Positions 1-8,515 of a stretch of DNA of 56,985 nucleotides are shown one piece after another. A program made the position numbers and the translations under genes. Origin of the DNA: Bacteroidaceae bacterium. Its GTDB lineage: Bacteria; Bacteroidota; Bacteroidia; Bacteroidales; Bacteroidaceae. Under the pieces are notes generated by a model. That model was given only the letters and a program-made list of their open reading frames with translations, did not search any database and had not been told where the DNA came from. Within the stretch, counting starts at the first letter, position 1. The number at the start of each line of letters is the position of its first letter. The DNA lies in contig JAFXXQ010000042.1 in NCBI GenBank assembly GCA_017542145.1, positions 1-56,985 of the forward strand, in the 5' to 3' direction.

Positions 1-462
1 ACCAAATGCATGATACAGATAGCTGGGATTCATATAACTATACTTTAGTTAGGGGTAACCAAAGGTAGTGATAAAATCTTAGCTATCTCTCTCTTCGTTC
101 ATTTTTATTACTAGCCAACTACGCATTTGTCGGATGAACCTTCTTTTTTCGCTGCAAAGTTACGGCATTATTTCAAAACAACGTCATTTTGCCTATGGAA
201 AACGTCTACATGGGATATATTTTATAACGACTATGAATCAATCCGTTGTAATTTTTTCCACGATTTACCTCATGGAAAACGTCAGGAAGGGCATACATAT
301 TATCACCATCCCTATTGCAATTCGTGTTGAAAAGACCAAGGCGCGGCTGACAACCTCCGTACCCTCCATTAACTACGTTTTAAGTAGGCTTCTCCTCGGC
401 AAATTGAAATGCCCGTTTTGGGTGTAGGAAGGTGTAGAAAGGTGTAGGAAAAATAGCCCAAT

Positions 463-488
463 GGGCTACGGAATTATTCCCTTGGGCT
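463..488 (-). repeat. AGCCCAAGGGAATAA dispersed repeat, left copy
   Basis: On the minus strand this reads AGCCCAAGGGAATAATTC followed by CGTAGCCC. The same unit of about 21 nt occurs twice in tandem at 46724-46765 on the plus strand. The copy overlaps a TAGCCC-AAT-GGGCTA hairpin at 454-468. It lies outside genes at both sites. Confidence 0.7.
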
Positions 489-830
489 GTGCTGCCAGAT
501 GCTTGGACTGGCAGATTGGCCCACTGGGCTGTGAGATCAGTTGCCTGGAATTACAAAAAAAAGCTCGATTCGCCCACAAGACTGGCCATCATGACGCACG
601 TTTCCTTCCATTTGATGACGGAATACTGCAATTCTGCGTCGCTGACATGTGCGTTAAAGTGCAGGGAAAAACATCGGAACTGGGGGTTTTTGCTGTCTTT
701 CAAGGCCTGAAAAAGCGGATTTGGACACCTTTCTGTCCCATTTTTGTTTCAACACAGCCGGAGCAATCAGTTTCGTGATTTCGCATGTTGTTGTATGATT
801 GCTTTTTAGATGAAAAAACTGTGGTCAGTC

Positions 831-982
831 GTTCCAGTTCCAGTTGTTCCAGTTGTTTTTTGGGGTATATCCAATTCCCCTTTTTATATATTATTATATT
901 TTAATTATTTATATATAATAAAAGTGTTGTATTGCGGATATGTTGACCTTCATTTTTTAACTGGAACAACTGGAACTGGAAC
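831..982. repeat. 24-bp perfect inverted repeat around an AT-rich core
   Basis: Positions 831-854 and 959-982 are perfect reverse complements, made of GTTCCA-type hexamers (GTTCCAGTTCCAGTTG and its complement). The 104-bp loop contains an AT-only stretch near 880-922 that is itself roughly palindromic. A similar AT-only stretch closes the window at 56946-56985. A dispersed repeat is more likely than a terminator because the loop is very large. Confidence 0.75.
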
Positions 983-1092
983 ACTCGTGCGTCACGCTCT
1001 CCGCGACACGTCTTTCTTCTCTATGAAGCCTCCCACAATACTGAGCTCATCAGCCGTTTCGTAACAGAAATCCTGCCTATCAAGGGCTGTTT

Positions 1093-2637
1093 TTAGTTGC
1101 CTGGGCACACGGGACGGACAGGTAATCCCCAATGACGCTTCACACTTTGTCCGCCAGCGCCCCAGACAGTATGGGTACCATAATCATTTATATGATCATG
1201 ACTTAAGCAATGTGCTTCGTACTTAACTGTAGTGATAAGCTTACTCGTCCAGTAGTAGAGGCATACTTCATCGTCTGTGAGAGTCGTAACGTAGCTGCGG
1301 AACCCGGCAGCGGGCAGGAAAATGGATTTGCCGTTTCTTTTGCTCGTCACCATGTAACCGTAGTGCTCACCCTGTTTCGCCCACCTCCAGTTGCAGTAGG
1401 CGCCGAGTTCACCCATCTCGTGCGGTGTGGGCATGCGCCAGATGCCACCCCAGTTCTCCTGGGCGGCATCGTCCTCAGGGCGGAGAACGTAACTGTCGGA
1501 AAAGTTATACCGCGAGAATTTTATGTAGTATTTTATCGTATCTCCGCCTGCCCAGAATTCGTACGTCCGCCATGAATAGTTTTCCTTCGGGGACGTCTCG
1601 CCCCAGGCAAAGTAGTCGCCATAGTCCTCAGGCGAATTGGCGCCCACGTTGCAAGTGGCCCACAGCAGGCCGGAGGGCAGGCCGAGGTCAACGAAGTCGT
1701 GACCCATATAGGGATCTTGTTGGTGAACGGTCAACGAGCGGCTGACAGGGGCTGAAAGCTGTCCTGTTATGGATATTGTGATTATGGCCGTACGCTCAAC
1801 GGACATATTCGGGGAGGCGGTGAGCGAAAAGCCCCGTTCGCTGACATTATCTACCTTCAGCCAGTCGGGCACCCCCGATATTTCAAACGGGCCTTCTGCT
1901 TCTACGCTTATCTTCTTGGTTGTTTCGCCATAAGGAAAGTTCACAGTCATCGGGCTGACGTCCAACGACGATTTCTGGACGACGGTTATTTTCCTCTCCG
2001 AATCGCTGGTCTTCAGCACCACGTATGCCTCTCTCCTGACTTCCTCGTTGGGGACGACGGAGATTTCAACGGCCTTGCCGTCGTCGGTCTTCACGGCCGA
2101 AAGCCAGTCCGTCGGCGTGCCTTTCTTCATCGGCGCCACCGAAACCGTCCATTCCTCTACATTGCATGCGACGGGTATGGTCTGCATTCCTGCTTCTCTG
2201 TTAAACATTACCTCCGACGTGTCGGGATAGGCTAAACCCAAAGCCCTCACCTGATACACCGCGACCGGGATGCTGTAATCCCAGTCGTCTTCCGCTGCAC
2301 AAACGGCAAACCTTGCCGAGCGTTCATCCGTTGACGACGGGTTGGCCGCACAGGTAAGCAGGACTGTGGCCTCGCCTGACCCCTTTAGCGTGTCTGCCGT
2401 CAGCCAGTCGGGAAGGCCGGTGATTTCCCAGGGGATATTGCCCTGTATAGTCAGTTCCTGAGTTCCTCCCTGGCCGTTTCGGAACTTGACGGTGGATGAG
2501 GACAGTTCCAGATTATGGGGCGTGCTGAACGTGCCCACCTCCGACCAGTCCAGGCTCACTCTTTTAGAGCAGGACGACAGGACAAGCAATATGAAAAATG
2601 AAAAAAGAAGATTGAAGATTGAACGATCCCGTTTCAT
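1093..2637 (-). CDS. BACON-domain lipoprotein with C-terminal Fib_succ_major-type domain
   Basis: A 514-residue secreted lipoprotein. The N-terminus has a basic start, a hydrophobic stretch and a lipobox ending LVLSSC (Cys23). Three BACON-like beta-sandwich modules follow at roughly 40-130, 135-222 and 225-310, each with the typical 'I.G.P.WL' and '..V.Q' signatures. BACON domains are thought to bind carbohydrate or mucin. Residues about 315-514 match the fibrobacter-major-domain type: HDFVDLGLPSGLLWATCNVG, then an AWGETSPK and a GGIWRMPT motif, ending GLPVRPVCPGN. It lies 4 bp downstream of the barrel protein at 2642-3250, so the two are probably cotranscribed. The precise ligand is unknown. 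Surface exposure is inferred from the family. Confidence 0.85.
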   Translation of the reverse strand: MKRDRSIFNLLFSFFILLVLSSCSKRVSLDWSEVGTFSTPHNLELSSSTVKFRNGQGGTQELTIQGNIPWEITGLPDWLTADTLKGSGEATVLLTCAANPSSTDERSARFAVCAAEDDWDYSIPVAVYQVRALGLAYPDTSEVMFNREAGMQTIPVACNVEEWTVSVAPMKKGTPTDWLSAVKTDDGKAVEISVVPNEEVRREAYVVLKTSDSERKITVVQKSSLDVSPMTVNFPYGETTKKISVEAEGPFEISGVPDWLKVDNVSERGFSLTASPNMSVERTAIITISITGQLSAPVSRSLTVHQQDPYMGHDFVDLGLPSGLLWATCNVGANSPEDYGDYFAWGETSPKENYSWRTYEFWAGGDTIKYYIKFSRYNFSDSYVLRPEDDAAQENWGGIWRMPTPHEMGELGAYCNWRWAKQGEHYGYMVTSKRNGKSIFLPAAGFRSYVTTLTDDEVCLYYWTSKLITTVKYEAHCLSHDHINDYGTHTVWGAGGQSVKRHWGLPVRPVCPGN

Positions 2638-2641
2638 CGCC

Positions 2642-3250
2642 TTAGAAATTGAAGTGAATACCTACGTGAATGAACAGCCCGCCGTACCACGTCCTGATAG
2701 CGGGGCAAGACGTTTCAAACGAACGGACAAACGCATCCCTGCCCAGAGGAACGGCATACCCTGGCGTCACGACTAACGTGTAAGAGGGCGAAAGGGCGTA
2801 CTCTACTTTCAGCGCCCCGAGGCCAGAGAAGACGTATGAACGCTGTTCACTCAACGACCAGTCCGTCGTCCATCCCTTAATGGGCGTATAGCGTATCCCT
2901 GCCGAAGGGGTCAGACGGAACCTTTCGGCGAACGGGATGCCGTAGCCGGCGAGAGCCTCGAACCCACAGCCCGACCGCAGCTCCATCTCGCGCGAACTGC
3001 CGTAACGGATAGGCAGGTTATAGTAGGCCGTTCTCTTCGTGCCCAGAGGATATCGGAGACGCAGTTCAACATTGACGCCGGAATAGTATGCTCCGCCCAC
3101 GACGCAGGCGGCAACCGTCCCGCCGACATCTGCCTCAGCACCAACGTAGTATTGGTTCATGGGCCATCCGTCCGGCTCTCCGACAGCATTCTGGCCACTG
3201 GACGAGAGGGCTGCGAGGAATGTGAGGAATAGGACAACGGTTCTTTTCAT
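2642..3250 (-). CDS. Small outer-membrane beta-barrel-like protein
   Basis: 202 residues with a clear signal peptide (MKRTVVLFLTFLAALSSSGQ). The rest is alternating hydrophobic and polar residues rich in Gly, Tyr and Phe, ending in GLFIHVGIHFNF; the final Phe is typical of outer-membrane barrels. Repeated strand-like segments (YYVGAEADVGG, GVNVELRLRYPL, YTLVVTPGYAVPL) support an 8-strand-type porin-like fold. I do not recognise a specific family. It is the first gene of a two-gene operon with the BACON lipoprotein and probably helps anchor or accompany it in the outer membrane (inference). Confidence 0.75.
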   Translation of the reverse strand: MKRTVVLFLTFLAALSSSGQNAVGEPDGWPMNQYYVGAEADVGGTVAACVVGGAYYSGVNVELRLRYPLGTKRTAYYNLPIRYGSSREMELRSGCGFEALAGYGIPFAERFRLTPSAGIRYTPIKGWTTDWSLSEQRSYVFSGLGALKVEYALSPSYTLVVTPGYAVPLGRDAFVRSFETSCPAIRTWYGGLFIHVGIHFNF

Positions 3251-3292
3251 ATCGAAATACTAAATGTATTTGTACGGCTAAAAAGACAGGGA

Positions 3293-3324
3293 CAAAAATA
3301 GTGCAAACAAAATGAAGAAACAAG
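3293..3324 (-). promoter_or_regulatory. Bacteroidetes-type promoter for the barrel/BACON operon
   Basis: On the minus strand TATTTTTG (3300-3293) matches the -7 box TAnnTTTG. Exactly 20 nt upstream lies CTTG (3324-3321), one mismatch from the -33 box TTTG. The predicted start point leaves a leader of about 35-40 nt before the ATG at 3250. Confidence 0.6.
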
Positions 3325-3508
3325 AAATAAGAGAGAGAAAAGTTACAATTGCGTTATAATCGCCAAACATCCGCTAGAATGCCGCTTTTAGCAGTTTCCA
3401 TCCGGTTTTTCGGGGCGACGTTCGGAATAACAAGGGGAGCGTACAAAATAGAAGGGGGGACGTGGCGAACGACGCCCCCCATCGCTAATTTCCATCATCC
3501 GTGTGGCA

Positions 3509-4945
3509 TCACTTCACAAAGACTTTCTTGCCGCCCAGGATGTAAATGCCCTTCTGCGTTCCGTCGGCAGGACGGCCCAGCAGGTCGTAAATCTGTCCGT
3601 CGGATGCGGCTTCATCGTTCACGGCAGGCGAAACGCCTGTTTCGTCAGAGAATGGCCCGTCAGAGCTCATCTCTACAATGGCGGTGAAGTTTTTCCAGTA
3701 AGCGGCCTTCTCATACTCCTCTTTACAACCCAGGGGAACATACAGGGTATGGTTGTAGTTATTGAATCCCGTTTTATCGAGGGCAGGTGGTATTATCGCC
3801 TGGCAATAGATTTTGGCAGAATCGGCAATGTTATAAAATGCTCCCTTTGCAATATTCGTGACACCTTCAGGAAGGACGATGGAAGACAGACGGGTACATC
3901 CGCTAAACAAAGAAGAAGAGATAACTTCAACCCCTTCAGGAATAACGATGGACTCCAGCGCAGAGCAGCCACCAAAAGCGCAACCGTCAAGAATAGTGAC
4001 ACTTTCGGGAAGGACGATAGATGATAGGGAGGTACAACCTAAGAATGCGTTAGAGCCTATGAGTGAAAGGGTACTCGGGAGAGTGACTGAAGTAAGACTC
4101 TTGCAGTCTTCAAAGAAGCCTGAACATATCTTAAGAAATCCTTCAGGAAATTCTACAGACTTCAAAGAAGTGCATCCTGCAAAGACTCCACTTCCCATTG
4201 TGAATTGACCCGTTCCAAATGTTCCAAGGCCGGCAAGGCTCTCAGGTATCTTCATATGCTCCAGCTTTTCGCAGCAGCAAAAGGCCAAATAATCGATGTA
4301 TTGAATTGTATTCGGCAGGATGATTGAAGTGGAATTGCAATACCTAAGTCCTTCAGCCTCAATGCCAGTTACTTCATACGAAACGCCCTCATAGGTGATG
4401 TGTGAAGGAATGACCAATGTGTCAGGATAGTTTATTTGATGTTCAAGACTTTTATTATAAAGCGTTCTGTATGCAATTAATGAATAAACGATAACGGCAT
4501 TTCTCCCTTGCAACTGATAGAACACGCTATCCTGTTCCACTATTGTGCCGTCGGCAGCAGGAGCGGGCTTATTCTCTTCGATAACAAAGTTTCCTCGCCA
4601 CCATTCGCCAAAGGCATTGAGGCGGATTAAGTAGCTCACATCAACAGAGCACACTCCCGAAAGGTCTATTGAGAGTTGAGCGGATGAGGCGAAAGAGTTG
4701 GAATAGACTGCCTGGCCAGATGACAGGTTGATGATGATTACCTCCGAAGGGGTGGCGTTAACGAAACTAAAGGTTAGTATCGTACCATCAAGAGTGGCTG
4801 TAGGAGCCGGGATGGGGGAACGGGGGCCGGACTGTCTGATTGACTCGTTTTCCAAAACCATAGGAATGTTCTTCTGTCCCCAAGCAAAAAGAGGCACAAG
4901 GAGAAGTGCCAACAAGGCGATAGTTTTTTTACTCTGCTTTTTCAT
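3509..4945 (-). CDS. BspA-like leucine-rich-repeat surface protein with sorting-type C-terminus
   Basis: 478 residues with signal peptide (MKKQSKKTIALLALLLVPLFAWGQ). Residues about 170-400 hold tandem LRR_5 (BspA/TpLRR) repeats such as 'ITGIEAEGLRYCNSTSIILP', 'SLTSVTLPSTLSLIGSNAF' and 'LSSIVLPESVTILDGCAF', spaced about 23 residues. The C-terminal 40 residues, 'YDLLGRPADGTQKGIYILGG' then KKVFVK, resemble the terminal module common on secreted Bacteroidales proteins and related to type IX sorting signals. BspA-like proteins act in adhesion or protein binding. It is a single gene with its own perfect promoter. Start chosen at the first Met of the signal peptide. Confidence 0.88.
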   Translation of the reverse strand: MKKQSKKTIALLALLLVPLFAWGQKNIPMVLENESIRQSGPRSPIPAPTATLDGTILTFSFVNATPSEVIIINLSSGQAVYSNSFASSAQLSIDLSGVCSVDVSYLIRLNAFGEWWRGNFVIEENKPAPAADGTIVEQDSVFYQLQGRNAVIVYSLIAYRTLYNKSLEHQINYPDTLVIPSHITYEGVSYEVTGIEAEGLRYCNSTSIILPNTIQYIDYLAFCCCEKLEHMKIPESLAGLGTFGTGQFTMGSGVFAGCTSLKSVEFPEGFLKICSGFFEDCKSLTSVTLPSTLSLIGSNAFLGCTSLSSIVLPESVTILDGCAFGGCSALESIVIPEGVEVISSSLFSGCTRLSSIVLPEGVTNIAKGAFYNIADSAKIYCQAIIPPALDKTGFNNYNHTLYVPLGCKEEYEKAAYWKNFTAIVEMSSDGPFSDETGVSPAVNDEAASDGQIYDLLGRPADGTQKGIYILGGKKVFVK

Positions 4946-4987
4946 GATGTAGTTACTTTGGGTTAGACATTTGTTTTATTCTGGGAA

Positions 4988-5019
4988 CAAAGGTAGGCTT
5001 ATCGCGCAAAGCTGCCAAA
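4988..5019 (-). promoter_or_regulatory. Promoter of the LRR protein gene
   Basis: Minus strand: TTTG at 5019-5016, 20-nt spacer, TACCTTTG at 4995-4988. Both boxes are exact matches to the Bacteroidetes primary-sigma consensus. The leader is about 40 nt. Confidence 0.8.
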
Positions 5020-5109
5020 TTTTTCCCTTCACAATATGGCTCACAATTACTCACAATTTTGAGAATGGAGGGCAATTTGTTGACAGGCAAACAAATGACG
5101 AACGAGGAA

Positions 5110-6744
5110 TTAGAAGCGAGAGTTGCCGGAAAAAACGATTTCCCTCCACTCGGGCGAGACTTTATTCTTGATTCTGCTCTTCCGGCTTTCGAGGGCGTGC
5201 TCGCTATAGGTGCTGCATTTGGCCATCGCTTTGATGGAAAACCCCAGTAGCATGTATTCACAAAATTCCAGGTCTTCCTTTGTGAGGAGGGGGCACTCGA
5301 GCATGAGCTCCGAGCGGATGGCGGCAGTCGCGTCGGCTACTGCTTTTCGGATTTCCTCACGTCTGGACTGGCTCATTTTTGAAGAGACTTCTCTCTGACT
5401 CAGTTCCTCCAGGAGCTGTGGGAACAAAGCACTTTGCTGGAACCGTTCGCGGCACAGAGCGGCCTTCTCCTGTAGGGTCATGTTGTCGGACGGAGTGGCA
5501 TCCGTCGGCAGGACGGCTGGGGCGAGGTGGAGCCGCCTCTGCCTTCTCCTGCCGAGCCAAAGTAGAACGCCCACACCCACGAGGGTCGCTACGCCGATGC
5601 CGGCGATGTGCAACGCCCTCGAAGCAGTCGCACGCTGGCGGACCTCAAGGAGATGGGCATTTCGTATGGAGTCTATTTCTTCTCTTCCATAGTTATTATA
5701 GATGGAGTCGAGCGACGACTGATAGGCCATCGAGTAGTGCTCGGCAGAGTCGTTCTTCTGCGTCAGCTGCGAGATATGGGCCAGCAGCTTGTTAGCCTGA
5801 TTCCTCGCGTAGATGTCGGTATGGCATTCCAGGGCTTTTTGATAGCAGGCATAGGCCGAATCGTACAGCTCGCTATAGGCCATTATGTTCCCTTTCAGTA
5901 CCCATGCTGCGGCAATACCTTTCGGGTTTTCGGCCTGGGATATGAAGCGGTTGACGTGGGAGAGGGAGGTGGCACAGTCCTTGCTCTCGTAGAAATTCAG
6001 TCGGGCTAACTGATAGTCTATGTCCTTCCGAAGAAGCGTAGGGGTGTGGGTGTTGCGAAGGACGGCATAGAAGTCCTCTTCCGCATGGCGGTAGCGGTTT
6101 TGGTACATGTGAGCGAGGCCCAGATTGAAGTCGGTATAGGCAGCCTGCAAAGAGTCTCTCAGGCAATAAGGGTTGCTTTTTGCCGTAAGGAAACACGCCT
6201 CTGCCTCGGAGTACATGTGGCGGTTAAGGAAGTGCTTGCCCGTGTTGAACAGGGCAATGACGTAATAGCGGTTGACGGTGTCGGGGAACAGCTCTTGCGC
6301 AGTAAGGTAGGCATCGACAGCCTTGGGGTCGTCATTTGTTTCTGTATAGACGCAGCCCAGCGTGTACCACGCCATGGCAGCATGATAGTTTTTGTGTCGC
6401 GGCGTGCCGTAATACGCTGTGGCGATGCGGGCAAGGGAATCGCTGGTGAGCGGTATGTAGCATTTGTAGTCGGTCTGCACCTTCAGCCATGCCCAGTCGG
6501 CAGCCTCCCCCTTGGAAAAATGAGGAATTAGGAATGAGGAATTAGGAATTAGGGAAGAGGAATGAGGATTGAGGCTGTCCAGCACGGCACGGGCGGCGTG
6601 GGGGTCGGTTTCCATGAGGGTCTCGGCATGGGCAAGGGCGTCGCGAATCTCCCGCTTGTGACTGTATTCACGGCACGAGGAAATGCTGACAGCAAGTAGC
6701 AAGCAGGCAAGGAGTATCGTGGGAATATGATGGCGGCGGTTCAT
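5110..6744 (-). CDS. TPR-containing membrane lipoprotein regulator with C-terminal HTH-like domain
   Basis: 544 residues. The signal sequence ends in a lipobox-like ISSC (Cys24). Residues about 30-350 form TPR-like helices ('MAWYTLGCVYTETNDDPKAV', 'FNLGLAHMYQNRYRHAEEDF'). One transmembrane helix (about 380-400, IAGIGVATLVGVGVLLWLG) is followed by a basic stop-transfer run. The cytoplasmic C-terminus (about 485-544) looks like a LuxR-type helix-turn-helix ('LTKEDLEFCEYMLLGFSIKA', 'SEHALESRKSRIKNKV'). Such proteins are common Bacteroidales sensors of unknown ligand. Residues 59-79 (SSSLIPNSSFLIPH) are encoded by a repetitive stretch at 6519-6568 of a type usually intergenic, so a loop appears to have been lengthened by a repeat. 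It is the last gene of the pfkB-ctp operon, 19 bp after ctp. Confidence 0.8.
   Translation of the reverse strand: MNRRHHIPTILLACLLLAVSISSCREYSHKREIRDALAHAETLMETDPHAARAVLDSLNPHSSSLIPNSSFLIPHFSKGEAADWAWLKVQTDYKCYIPLTSDSLARIATAYYGTPRHKNYHAAMAWYTLGCVYTETNDDPKAVDAYLTAQELFPDTVNRYYVIALFNTGKHFLNRHMYSEAEACFLTAKSNPYCLRDSLQAAYTDFNLGLAHMYQNRYRHAEEDFYAVLRNTHTPTLLRKDIDYQLARLNFYESKDCATSLSHVNRFISQAENPKGIAAAWVLKGNIMAYSELYDSAYACYQKALECHTDIYARNQANKLLAHISQLTQKNDSAEHYSMAYQSSLDSIYNNYGREEIDSIRNAHLLEVRQRATASRALHIAGIGVATLVGVGVLLWLGRRRQRRLHLAPAVLPTDATPSDNMTLQEKAALCRERFQQSALFPQLLEELSQREVSSKMSQSRREEIRKAVADATAAIRSELMLECPLLTKEDLEFCEYMLLGFSIKAMAKCSTYSEHALESRKSRIKNKVSPEWREIVFSGNSRF
6519..6568. repeat. GAGGAATTAGGAAT short tandem repeat inside a coding region
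   Basis: Tandem GAGGAATTAGGAAT-type units. The same repeat type occurs at 20636-20660 inside the HTCS gene. Here it is translated in frame as SSLIPNSSFLIPH. Confidence 0.75.
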
Positions 6745-6763
6745 GGCGCGTTGGGGAGTGACG

Positions 6764-8515
6764 TTATTTCTTCGGCAGGAGGAGGGCGCGGTAGCGGGCG
6801 GGGTCGGCGAGGACGTCGCGGGCGGAGCGCAGGTCGGGGTCGTCCTTCAGCGTCTGGATGATGGCGCCGCGCTGGAAGTAGTAGCGGGTGACGATTTCGG
6901 TAGCGAGGAGCAGGCGGATGTCTTTCTGGAAGTTGTCGAAATCCTTGTCGAGGTTGTGCTGGAGCTTGGCCTCGAGGGCGCTGAACTCGTCGCGGGCATC
7001 GTCCATGTAGCCTTCGAACTCGGCCCACTCCTTCAAGCTCTTGAGCGCATTTTCGCTGCCTCGGTCGTAGGTGAAGCCGGAGGCGCGGACGCTGTCGCGG
7101 AAGGCGGCGTACATCTCATCCGTTACCTCGAACTGCTCGGCGGGGGCGATGGCGGGGTGGGTGAGCCACCAATGGGTGGCGAAGTCGAAGAGGCAGTCGT
7201 CGTTGGCGAGATAGTAAAGAAGGTTGGGGACTTTCTCTGCCTTGACGCTGATGTCGGGGCTGATGCCGCAGCCGTCGCGCACCTCACGTCCGGCGGCGGT
7301 GTGGAACACGGTTGTGAGGCTGTCGGGGATGCGTTCGACGTTGCCGTCCTCGTCGCGCTTGGCGTAGTCGATGGCCTGGATGCAACGGCCCGAAGGGATG
7401 TAGTACTTCGATGTGGTTATCTTCAGATTGGCACCATAGGGCAGGTCGCGCGGAATCTGCACGAGGCCCTTGCCGTAGGTGCGAGCGCCGACGATAACGG
7501 CGCGGTCGAGGTCTTGCAAGGCTCCGGCAACGATCTCGGCGGCCGAGGCGGTCTGGCCGTTGACAAGCACGGTGAGCGGCATATCGGGCTCTGTGGCGGC
7601 ATGGCGCGTCTTGTAGGTGTGCGATGCCTGGGGCAGACGTCCTCGAGTCTCCACTACGGTCTCTCCCTTGGGAACGAAGAGGTTGACAATCTCCACGGCT
7701 TCGGCCAGCGAGCCTCCGCCATTGCCGCGCAGGTCAAGGATGAGGCGTTTTGCCCCTTTCTCCTTCAAATCGACAAGGGCAAGGCGGACGTCGCGTGAGC
7801 AGTTATCGACAAACCGTTCGAAGAGGATGTAGCCCGTGCTGTCGTCGAGCATGGCATAGTAGGGGAGGACGGGTAGCTGGATGTTGGCGCGTGTGATGCG
7901 GTAGGTCTTGGGCTCGCTGCCGTCGGGGCGCTGGGCGGTGACGGTTACCGTCGTTCCAGCATCGCCGCGCAGCAGGTTGCTGACGGCTTGCGTGTCCATG
8001 CCTTTGACATCTACGCTATCCACACGAAGCAGCACGTCGCCTGCCCGCAGCCCGGCACGGTGAGCGGGCATATCCTCGTAGGGCTCGGAAATGACCACGT
8101 GATCCCGCTTCTTCTGGTAGCGGATGACGGCACCCACCCCCGCATACTTGCCGGTAATCATCATCTCCAGTTCCTCGGTGTCGTCGGCAGGATAATAGAC
8201 GGTGTAGGGGTCGAGGTCCTCCAGCATGGCATCGATGGCGGTATTGACGGAGTTCTCGTAGTCGAAATCATCGACATAGAGCATCTTCAGCTCGCGGACG
8301 ACGGAGTTGAAGACGTTGAGGCTCTTGGCAATGGTGAACGCCTTGCGGTCGCCCTTACCGTCTTTACCGTCCTTGCCGTCCTTGGCCTGAACAGATAATA
8401 ATGAAAAATGAAGAAGGAAGAATGAAAACAAAAGAACTTTGCAGTAGAGACGCGACATGTCGCGTCTTCCCGTTAGTCGATAGTCTCGGGGTGTATAGGA
8501 CATTCTATTATTCAT
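6764..8515 (-). CDS. S41-family C-terminal processing protease (CtpA-like)
   Basis: A periplasmic serine protease that degrades or trims proteins from their C-termini. Using 583-residue numbering: signal peptide (about 20-45), PDZ domain (about 125-210), then the S41 core with LDLRGNGGGSL (about 260-270), catalytic Ser324 in NGQTASAAEI and general-base Lys349 in TYGKGLVQ. The C-terminal helical extension suits Bacteroidetes homologues. The start is uncertain. ATG at 8515 overlaps the upstream gene's stop as ATGA. ATG at 8458 gives a far more normal signal peptide (MSRLYCKVLLF) and lies at the centre of a 20-bp palindrome. The region between them, and the KDGKDGKDGK run behind the signal peptide, look repeat-derived. 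Confidence 0.9.
   Translation of the reverse strand: MNNRMSYTPRDYRLTGRRDMSRLYCKVLLFSFFLLHFSLLSVQAKDGKDGKDGKGDRKAFTIAKSLNVFNSVVRELKMLYVDDFDYENSVNTAIDAMLEDLDPYTVYYPADDTEELEMMITGKYAGVGAVIRYQKKRDHVVISEPYEDMPAHRAGLRAGDVLLRVDSVDVKGMDTQAVSNLLRGDAGTTVTVTAQRPDGSEPKTYRITRANIQLPVLPYYAMLDDSTGYILFERFVDNCSRDVRLALVDLKEKGAKRLILDLRGNGGGSLAEAVEIVNLFVPKGETVVETRGRLPQASHTYKTRHAATEPDMPLTVLVNGQTASAAEIVAGALQDLDRAVIVGARTYGKGLVQIPRDLPYGANLKITTSKYYIPSGRCIQAIDYAKRDEDGNVERIPDSLTTVFHTAAGREVRDGCGISPDISVKAEKVPNLLYYLANDDCLFDFATHWWLTHPAIAPAEQFEVTDEMYAAFRDSVRASGFTYDRGSENALKSLKEWAEFEGYMDDARDEFSALEAKLQHNLDKDFDNFQKDIRLLLATEIVTRYYFQRGAIIQTLKDDPDLRSARDVLADPARYRALLLPKK
8448..8467. repeat. 20-bp perfect palindrome around an ATG of the protease gene
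   Basis: AGACGCGACATGTCGCGTCT is a perfect palindrome. On the minus strand its central ATG (8458-8456) is in frame with the S41 protease. Palindromes of this GAGACGCGA...TCGCGTCT type resemble dispersed repeats rather than coding sequence. Confidence 0.7.

Larger units (their letters stand above)
1..1092. other. Gene-poor, repeat-rich left edge
   Basis: I find no convincing gene here. Small open frames (for example 461-778 and 810-1064) are built largely from repeats and have no signal peptide, family motif or clear ribosome site. What can be seen: a short tandem array of GGTGTAGAA-like units at 421-450, a TAGCCC-AAT-GGGCTA hairpin at 454-468 inside a dispersed repeat that recurs near 46.7 kb, and a large perfect inverted repeat with an AT-rich core at 831-982. 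A CAAAGTTA at 155-162 could be the -7 box of a leftward promoter for a gene beyond the window. Confidence 0.6.

Noticed and set aside
461..778. Possible small gene in the left edge
   Set aside because: It begins inside a dispersed repeat, has no recognisable domain, and its composition matches non-coding sequence.
810..1064. Possible small membrane protein (Val-Pro-rich start)
   Set aside because: It is simply the translation of the 24-bp inverted repeats and the AT-only core.
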